From Clostridiales bacterium (GTDB taxonomy: Bacteria; Bacillota; Clostridia; Oscillospirales; Oscillospiraceae): a DNA stretch of 20,332 nt. Below the pieces are notes generated by a model, which searched no databases, was not told the DNA's origin, and worked only from the letters and a program-made list of their open reading frames with translations. The stretch spans positions 1 to 20,332 of the forward strand of contig JAAYCC010000253.1 of NCBI GenBank assembly GCA_012729875.1, read 5' to 3'. Positions 13,613 to 20,332 of the stretch are shown here, piece after piece; within the stretch, counting starts at the first letter, position 1; the number at the start of each line of letters is the position of its first letter. Both the position numbers and the translations under genes were made by a program.

Positions 13613-14797
13613 ATGAGAGAATTTGAACTGAAATACGGCTGCAATCCCAACCAGAAGCCCGCCAGGATATTTATGGATAACGGCTCTGATCTGCCGATCA
13701 CAATACTCAACGGAAGACCCGGTTATATAAATCTGCTGGACGCCTTCAACAGCTGGCAGCTCGTCAAAGAGCTCTCTGCGGCGACTAAATTGTGCTCCGC
13801 CACCAGCTTTAAGCATGTCTCCCCGACCAGTGCCGCCGTAGGACTGAAGTTGTCCCCGGAGCTGAAAAAAGCCTGCTTTGTGGACGATATCGAGGGGCTT
13901 GGGGACTCCCCCCTCGCCTGCGCCTACGCAAGAGCGCGCGGTACCGACCGAATGAGTAGCTTTGGCGACTGGATCGCTCTCTCCGAAGAATGCGACGTCG
14001 TTACAGCCAGCATCATCAAGCGCGAGGTATCCGACGGAGTCATTGCCCCCGGCTTTGCTCCCGAGGCCTTGGAAATACTCAAAACCAAAAAAAAGGGCGC
14101 ATACAACATCATACGGATCGACCCTGACTATGTGCCAGAGCCAAGAGAGATAAAGCAGGTTTTCGGCGTGACTTTTGAGCAGGGGCGCAACAACTTTGAA
14201 ATCAATGCCGGGCTGCTTGAGAATGTAGTCACCGAAAACAAACGACTGCCCGAAAGCGCGGTTCGCGATCTCATCATCAGCCTTATAACTCTGAAATACA
14301 CTCAGTCCAATTCTGTATGCTTCGCCATGGGCGGACAGGCAATCGGCGTCGGAGCCGGTCAGCAGAGCCGTATTCACTGTACAAGGCTTGCCGGCGATAA
14401 GGCCGACAAGTGGAATTTGCGCCAGAGCTCCGCTGTTCTGGGGCTTCCTTTCATAGCGGATCTGCCCCGAGCCGTGCGCGACAACACGATTGACGTCTAC
14501 CTCTCCGAAGATAGCGATGATGTGCGCGGCGACGACGTTTGGCAGAAGTTTTTCACAGAGCAGCCTCGAAAACTCAGCTTTGAGGAAAAACGCGAGTACC
14601 TCTCCAAAATCGAGGGCGTCTCTCTGGGCAGTGATGCCTTTTTCCCCTTCGGAGACAATATTATCCGCGCCCGCCGCAGCGGTGTGACCTATGTCGCACA
14701 GCCCGGCGGCAGCGTCCGCGACGACGACGTTATAAGCGAATGCAACGCGAACAATATGGTCATGTCCTTTACCGGAATGAGGCTTTTCCACCATTGA
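13613..14797 (+). CDS. Stand-alone AICAR formyltransferase (PurH C-terminal domain, PurV-like)
   Basis: The 394-residue protein corresponds to the AICAR transformylase part of PurH. It has SFKHVSP at 65-71 with the catalytic Lys67-His68 pair, QSNSVC at 231-236 and GAGQQSRIHCTRLAG at 247-261. It transfers a formyl group from 10-formyl-tetrahydrofolate to AICAR, giving FAICAR. Normal PurH is about 510-530 residues and begins with an MGS-like IMP cyclohydrolase domain of about 200 residues; that domain is wholly absent and the DNA upstream is occupied by the PurO-like gene, so this is not a recent truncation. ATG 13613 is chosen with AAGGG 7 bases upstream; a TTG at 13598 in frame overlaps the preceding stop. 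purD follows after 35 bases. Confidence 0.95.
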   Translation: MREFELKYGCNPNQKPARIFMDNGSDLPITILNGRPGYINLLDAFNSWQLVKELSAATKLCSATSFKHVSPTSAAVGLKLSPELKKACFVDDIEGLGDSPLACAYARARGTDRMSSFGDWIALSEECDVVTASIIKREVSDGVIAPGFAPEALEILKTKKKGAYNIIRIDPDYVPEPREIKQVFGVTFEQGRNNFEINAGLLENVVTENKRLPESAVRDLIISLITLKYTQSNSVCFAMGGQAIGVGAGQQSRIHCTRLAGDKADKWNLRQSSAVLGLPFIADLPRAVRDNTIDVYLSEDSDDVRGDDVWQKFFTEQPRKLSFEEKREYLSKIEGVSLGSDAFFPFGDNIIRARRSGVTYVAQPGGSVRDDDVISECNANNMVMSFTGMRLFHH

Positions 14798-14832
14798 TAT
14801 AAGATATAATATTATGTAAACTGAGGTGCGCT

Positions 14833-16101
<1,269 letters not shown>

Positions 16102-16131
16102 TTTTGTTATTTGCCGAATCGGGAGGATAAG

Positions 16132-19100
16132 ATGGTCTATAGAGTATACGTTGAAAAAAAACAGTCCGAAGCTCTGGAGGCGAGGGCTCTGCTGGAAGAT
16201 ATCCGCAGCTTTCTGGGCATTCAGGAGCTTGAAACGCTGCGGATAGTGAACCGCTATGATGTTGAAAATGTCGGCGAGGCTCTCTTTGAGAGCTGTAAGC
16301 GCACCGTTTTTTCCGAACCTCAGCTGGACATAGTCACCGACGAGCTGACATTTACAGAGGGCTGTGACGTCTTTGCTGTGGAGTATCTCCCCGGACAGTA
16401 TGACCAGCGTGCCGACTCCGCCGCGCAGTGTATTCAGATAGTATCAAGGGGTGAGCGCCCCTTTGTTCGGACAGCAAAGGTCTATATTGTTTCCGGAAGC
16501 TATTCCCGCGGGCAGCTAAAATCAATCAAAAACTACGTCATAAACCCTGTTGAGAGCCGTCTTGCAAGCCTTGACCGCTTTGATACTCTTGAAGTAAGCT
16601 GCCGGATTCCCACAGAGGTCAAAACATTGGACGGCTTTATCAGCATGAGCGATTCGGAGCTCTCCGATTTCATCAGAGAATACGGTCTAGCTATGGATGA
16701 GGACGATCTGCGCCTCTGCCGCAGCTACTTTTCAAGAGAGCGTCGCGATCCGACCATCACAGAGATAAGAATGATCGACACCTACTGGTCCGATCACTGC
16801 CGTCACACCACCTTCAACACAATTATAGACAGCGTCAGGTTTGAGGATGAGACACTGCAGCGAGCCTGGGATGAATACCTTGAGACCCGCGTCGAGCTGC
16901 AGCGCACGAAACCGATCTGTCTTATGGACATTGGAACTCTGGCGGCAAAGTACCTGAAAGCGAACGGTAAGTTATGTAAACTTGACGAGAGCGAAGAGAT
17001 AAATGCCTGCACTGTGAAAATCGACGTTGAAACCGAGAACGACAGCGAAAAATGGCTCTTGCTGTTTAAGAACGAGACACACAACCACCCCACCGAGATA
17101 GAGCCCTTCGGCGGAGCGGCAACCTGTATCGGCGGCGCTATCCGCGACCCCCTCTCGGGGCGCGGCTATGTCTATGCCGCCATGCGTGTTTCGGGCGCGG
17201 CCGATCCGCTGACGCCGCTTTCCGAGACGCTAGAGGGCAAGCTTCCGCAGAAAAAGCTTGTCACAACCGCGGCCGACGGATACAGCTCATACGGCAATCA
17301 GATAGGCGTTGCGACAGGTATAGTGGACGAGATCTACCACGAGGGCTATGCCGCAAAGCACATGGAGGTCGGCGCGGTAATCGCGGCCGCTCCGGAAGAA
17401 AACGTGCGCCGGGAGCGTCCGGTCCCCGGCGACGTCGTAATACTGCTTGGCGGCAGGACGGGCCGGGACGGCTGCGGGGGAGCCACGGGCTCCTCAAAGG
17501 CGCATGACCTCTCCTCTCTGGAATCCTGCGGCGCCGAGGTCCAAAAGGGCAACGCCCCTGAGGAGCGAAAGCTACAGCGTCTCTTCCGAAATCCGGAGGC
17601 ATCAAGGCTCATAAAGCGCTGTAACGATTTTGGTGCCGGCGGCGTCTCTGTCGCAATCGGCGAGCTGGCGGACGGTCTTAAAATCGACCTCAACGCCGTA
17701 CCAAAAAAGTATGAGGGCCTGGACGGCACGGAGCTAGCTATATCCGAGTCACAGGAACGCATGGCAGTCGTTGTAGAACCTAGTTATGTAAACCGCTTTA
17801 TGGAGCTTGCCGCAGCGGAGAACCTTGAGGCGACCATTGTAGCCGAGGTCACCGACAGCCCCCGTCTGCTTATGAACTGGCACGGTAAGGCTATAGTGGA
17901 CATCTCACGCGAGTTTCTCGACTCAAACGGGGCTGATAAGCATATCGACATCACGCCAGATTCCCCAAGACCTTTTGAAAAGCTGATTCCAATAAGCTTC
18001 AAATCCGGCATGGAAATTCTCGTTTCCGACCTGAATATCTGCTCCAGACGCGGGCTATCCGAGCGTTTTGACTCAACGATAGGTGCCGGCAGTGTCCTTA
18101 TGCCCTTTGGCGGCAGACATCAGCTAACGCCTATACAGTCAATGGTCCACAAGATTTCCCGTGAGCACGGTGACAGCAAAACCTGCTCCTTCATGTCCTA
18201 CGGCTTCAATCCATATATCAGCGAAAGGAGCCCATACCACGGCGCATATCTCGCCGTTGTGGAGAGCGTCTCAAAGCTTGTCGCCGCTGGCGCGGACTAT
18301 GAGGACGTCTATCTCAGCTTTCAGGAATACTTTGAGAAACCTATGAATGACGGCAGACGCTGGGGTAAGCCCCTGTCCGCTGTTCTGGGTGCGTTTATCG
18401 CTCAAAAGCGTCTTGGAGCCGCCGCAATCGGCGGTAAGGACTCCATGAGCGGGAGCTTTGAAAAGCTAGATGTCCCGCCCACGCTCATTTCCTTTGCCGT
18501 GACTGCCGGCAGTATTGACAACGTCATATCTCCCGAATTTAAGGCGGCAGGGCACAAAGTCTGTCTTCTAAGCCCGTTATACGACCATGACGGCCTGCCC
18601 GACTCCGACTCGCTTCTGGAAAACTTCAAAACCGTCTCACAGCTTGTCCGTGACCGAAAGGCCTGTGCGGTCTGGACGCCGACATGCGGCGGCGTGGCCG
18701 AGGGTATTTTTAAAATGTGCCTTGGCAACGGTCTCGGCTTTGACTATGAAGGGAACATAAGCCTTGCCGATATTTTCTCCTACCGCTACGGCAGCTTCAT
18801 AATCGAAATGACAGACGGCACTGTCGGCAGCGTACTCGGAACCGTCACCTCCGGTTCGGGTATATCCTTCGGCGGAAACGAGCTCTCACTTTCAGGGCTG
18901 AACAAACTCTATGAGGGAAAGCTTGAGAGCATCTACCCCTGTAATACTTCGTCAAAGGACGAGGAAATCCCCACCAGAGACTTTAGACGTAATGCACCTG
19001 TCATAAAACCGCGCACAGGCTTTGGCCGTCCAAAAGCGCTTATCCCCGTGTTCCCCGGTACAAACTGTGAATATGACAGCGTAAGGGCGCTGGAAAGCGC

Positions 19101-19824
19101 CGGCATAGAAGCTGAGTGCTTTATCGTACGAAATCTGTCGCCAAACGATATTTCCCTATCTGTAGAGCAGTTTGCTGAGAAACTTAAAACCGCTCAGATA
19201 GTATTTATACCCGGCGGCTTTTCCTGCGGCGACGAGCCGGACGGCAGCGCAAAATTCATCACCTCCTTTTTCCGCAGCGCCGCCGTAAGAGACGAGGTGG
19301 AAAACCTCCTGCACACCCGTGACGGACTTATGCTGGGCATCTGCAACGGCTTTCAGGCGCTCATAAAGCTGGGTCTGGTGCCAAGCGGTCACATAAGCGA
19401 TACAGACGAAAACTCGCCGACTCTGAGCTTTAACAATATTGGCCGACATCAGTCAAAGCTGGTTCGCACACGCGTGGCCTCCAATCTCTCCCCCTGGCTT
19501 ATGAAAACCCGTGTAGGCGATATATACACAGTCCCGATATCCCACGGCGAGGGACGCTTTCTCGCCTCTCCAGAGCTTGCCGCAAGCCTTGCGGAGAGCG
19601 GACAGATCGTGACACAATACGTTGATTTGAGCGGAAAAGCGAGTTATAACATTCAGTATAACCCCAATGGAAGCGTCTTCGCTGTCGAGGGGATATGCTC
19701 TCCGGATGGACGCGTACTCGGTAAAATGGGTCACTCGGAGCGCACAGGCAGCGGGTTGTATAAGAATGTGGACGGCCGCTACGATATGGGTCTGTTCGCC
19801 TCCGCCGCCGAGTACTACAAATAG
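16132..19824 (+). CDS. purL: FGAM synthase, large single-chain form (PurL)
   Basis: At 1230 residues this is the long, fused form that carries synthetase and glutaminase in one chain and needs no separate PurQ or PurS. It converts FGAR to FGAM with ATP and glutamine. The N-terminal PurS-like part is followed by the linker motif SDHCRHTTF near 217, the synthetase motif NHPTEIEPFGGAATCIGGA near 318, a second synthetase half with GGKDSMSG, and the glutaminase from about 968 (PVFPGTNCEYDS). The catalytic residues are Cys1071 in LGICNGFQ, His1138 and Glu1140 in SHGEGRF. ATG 16132 is chosen with GGGAGGA 6 bases upstream; an in-frame start at 16111 has no such site. The clostridial lineage often uses this form, whereas Bacillus uses PurS, PurQ and PurL. 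It closes the operon. Confidence 0.98.
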   Translation: MVYRVYVEKKQSEALEARALLEDIRSFLGIQELETLRIVNRYDVENVGEALFESCKRTVFSEPQLDIVTDELTFTEGCDVFAVEYLPGQYDQRADSAAQCIQIVSRGERPFVRTAKVYIVSGSYSRGQLKSIKNYVINPVESRLASLDRFDTLEVSCRIPTEVKTLDGFISMSDSELSDFIREYGLAMDEDDLRLCRSYFSRERRDPTITEIRMIDTYWSDHCRHTTFNTIIDSVRFEDETLQRAWDEYLETRVELQRTKPICLMDIGTLAAKYLKANGKLCKLDESEEINACTVKIDVETENDSEKWLLLFKNETHNHPTEIEPFGGAATCIGGAIRDPLSGRGYVYAAMRVSGAADPLTPLSETLEGKLPQKKLVTTAADGYSSYGNQIGVATGIVDEIYHEGYAAKHMEVGAVIAAAPEENVRRERPVPGDVVILLGGRTGRDGCGGATGSSKAHDLSSLESCGAEVQKGNAPEERKLQRLFRNPEASRLIKRCNDFGAGGVSVAIGELADGLKIDLNAVPKKYEGLDGTELAISESQERMAVVVEPSYVNRFMELAAAENLEATIVAEVTDSPRLLMNWHGKAIVDISREFLDSNGADKHIDITPDSPRPFEKLIPISFKSGMEILVSDLNICSRRGLSERFDSTIGAGSVLMPFGGRHQLTPIQSMVHKISREHGDSKTCSFMSYGFNPYISERSPYHGAYLAVVESVSKLVAAGADYEDVYLSFQEYFEKPMNDGRRWGKPLSAVLGAFIAQKRLGAAAIGGKDSMSGSFEKLDVPPTLISFAVTAGSIDNVISPEFKAAGHKVCLLSPLYDHDGLPDSDSLLENFKTVSQLVRDRKACAVWTPTCGGVAEGIFKMCLGNGLGFDYEGNISLADIFSYRYGSFIIEMTDGTVGSVLGTVTSGSGISFGGNELSLSGLNKLYEGKLESIYPCNTSSKDEEIPTRDFRRNAPVIKPRTGFGRPKALIPVFPGTNCEYDSVRALESAGIEAECFIVRNLSPNDISLSVEQFAEKLKTAQIVFIPGGFSCGDEPDGSAKFITSFFRSAAVRDEVENLLHTRDGLMLGICNGFQALIKLGLVPSGHISDTDENSPTLSFNNIGRHQSKLVRTRVASNLSPWLMKTRVGDIYTVPISHGEGRFLASPELAASLAESGQIVTQYVDLSGKASYNIQYNPNGSVFAVEGICSPDGRVLGKMGHSERTGSGLYKNVDGRYDMGLFASAAEYYK

Positions 19825-19971
19825 GCTTAATTCTCAGGCCAATTTAGTTCTATATGCCGTTTTTTGCAAGGGATAGAGTGCTCTGGGGCGAACAGATGGA
19901 ATAAAACTAATATATATACTGTCCTTGACGAGGGCTGGAACATTTCTGTTGCAATTATCTATCGATACATT

Positions 19972-20018
19972 AAAAAGCACCAATATTCCTAATTTCAAAG
20001 GAACATTAGTGCTTTTTT
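19972..20018 (+). terminator. Strong intrinsic terminator downstream of purL
   Basis: Arms at 19972-19990 and 19999-20018 pair along almost their whole length with two mismatches, starting AAAAAGCAC and ending GTGCTTTTTT, around an 8-base loop. A run of six T residues closes it. It lies 148 bases after the purL stop. The A run on the left means it could also act on the minus strand. Confidence 0.85.
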
Positions 20019-20043
20019 AACGACAATTACAAGGATATCTAAA

Positions 20044-20064
20044 AATTCTTCACTGAATTCTTCA
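20044..20064 (+). repeat. Short direct repeat AATTCTTCA
   Basis: AATTCTTCA occurs at 20044-20052 and 20056-20064, 12 bases from start to start, roughly one helical turn. It lies about 65 bases upstream of the -35 box of the next gene, where an activator could bind. Chance is a fair alternative in AT-rich DNA. Confidence 0.3.
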
Positions 20065-20129
20065 AATAAAGATGTTAAAACAACAAATTCTCTCAGCGTA
20101 GAAATAAGGTGTCTTAGTATATGAAGCTA

Positions 20130-20158
20130 TTGATTCCTTGCTGGCTTACGTGTATAAT
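20130..20158 (+). promoter_or_regulatory. Sigma-A promoter for the gene at the right edge
   Basis: TTGATT (20130-20135) and a perfect TATAAT (20153-20158) are separated by exactly 17 bases, about 42 bases before the ATG at 20201. Confidence 0.75.
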
Positions 20159-20200
20159 AAAATTTAGATTATTTATATAACGTACGGAGGAATGGGGTAA

Positions 20201-20332
20201 ATGGAATCTGTTATTTTTACGTTGTTGATTATTTCTGCCATGCTGATGTTCAATGAAATTTCAGTATTAAAGAAACGAGTCAAAAGCCAAGAAGAACGAA
20301 TAAATCAATTAGCCAAGCTTACCGGTTATGAT
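20201..20332 (+). CDS. Small membrane-anchored coiled-coil protein, N-terminal part only
   Basis: The frame opens with ATG 20201, with ACGGAGG some 10 bases upstream and a good promoter, and continues 44 codons to the right edge. Residues 4-17 form a hydrophobic segment (VIFTLLIISAMLMF) that could be a signal anchor. Then comes a charged heptad-like stretch, EISVLKKRVKSQEERINQLAKLTG, likely a coiled coil facing the cytoplasm. I recall small Clostridia proteins with the same layout (anchor, LKKRV..INQLAKLTG) that carry a C-terminal domain related to ribosomal protein L7/L12; whether this gene does so is hidden beyond the edge. Function unknown. It is a separate transcription unit from the purine operon. 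Confidence 0.75.
   Translation, partial: MESVIFTLLIISAMLMFNEISVLKKRVKSQEERINQLAKLTGYD

Larger units (their letters stand above)
19825..20200. other. Gene-free AT-rich stretch after the purine operon
   Basis: These 376 bases hold no gene I can support. They contain the operon's likely terminator (19972-20018), a short direct repeat (20044-20064) and a promoter (20130-20158). Composition is clearly more AT-rich than the pur genes. The frame of purL stays open from 19831 to a stop at 19990-19992 after the purL stop and one further stop, but it has no ATG or ribosome binding site. Confidence 0.7.

Noticed and set aside
13544..14794. Long open frame of 416 codons on the minus strand, opposite the AICAR formyltransferase
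   Set aside because: The plus strand encodes an unmistakable conserved enzyme over the same bases. The antisense frame resembles no family I know and is explained by codon usage of the real gene. The same holds for the antisense frames at 14812-15483, 14916-15464 and 9053-9601.
13613..14797. Formyltransferase as a broken purH that lost its N-terminal half
   Set aside because: The start has a ribosome binding site, the upstream DNA is filled by another coding sequence, and the remaining protein is intact, so it is a real stand-alone form.
19831..19992. Possible decayed gene remnant after purL
   Set aside because: The purL frame stays open for 54 codons and its translation looks protein-like, but there is no ATG, no ribosome binding site and no family I recognise. 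It ends within the loop of the terminator.

Overview
The window looks like chromosomal DNA from a spore-forming, anaerobic member of the Bacillota, probably class Clostridia (Oscillospiraceae/Ruminococcaceae-like). The evidence is the strong GGAGG-type ribosome binding sites, the SpoVB/YabM-MazG-HU-RqcP cluster, an Fe-S type PurF, a single-chain clostridial PurL, and a split PurH function. There are no rRNA, tRNA, CRISPR or insertion sequence features. Apart from the last ~500 bases the base composition is even.

Left block (1-3010, all minus strand, read right to left): a SpoVB/MurJ-like lipid flippase, a MazG nucleotide pyrophosphohydrolase, the nucleoid protein HU, and the start of RqcP (YabO, S4 domain), which runs off the left edge. 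The order resembles the Bacillus subtilis yabM-yabN-yabO locus, with HU inserted between mazG and rqcP. Hairpins lie after the flippase gene and between HU and rqcP.

Middle block (3011-8241): four single genes in alternating directions. They are a PAS plus HATPase sensor protein whose phospho-acceptor helix looks degenerate (+), a TatD-family metal-dependent hydrolase (-), a Wzy/O-antigen-ligase-like polytopic membrane protein (+), and a COG2509-type FAD-dependent oxidoreductase with a four-cysteine cluster (-). Both convergent pairs are separated by a hairpin that could terminate transcription from either side.

Right block (8242-19824, plus strand): one purine operon behind a well-formed sigma-A promoter (TTGACC, 17 bases, TAGAAT), in the order purE-purC-purF-purM-purN-purO-like-AICARFT-purD-purL. 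Five consecutive genes from purC to the purO-like gene overlap by 4 to 20 bases, which suggests translational coupling. Together the products cover PRPP to IMP except for PurB (adenylosuccinate lyase, used once before the AICAR step) and any PurK. The last two steps, usually done by bifunctional PurH, are carried by a stand-alone AICAR formyltransferase and a separate PurO-type IMP cyclohydrolase.

The last ~500 bases (19825-20332) are visibly more AT-rich. They hold a strong terminator, a long gene-free stretch, a good promoter, and the start of a small membrane-anchored coiled-coil protein cut by the right edge. I see no clear new defence, mobile or RNA system. The most interesting points are the split PurH, PurE without a neighbouring PurK, the degenerate sensor kinase, and a small palindrome inside the pur promoter.
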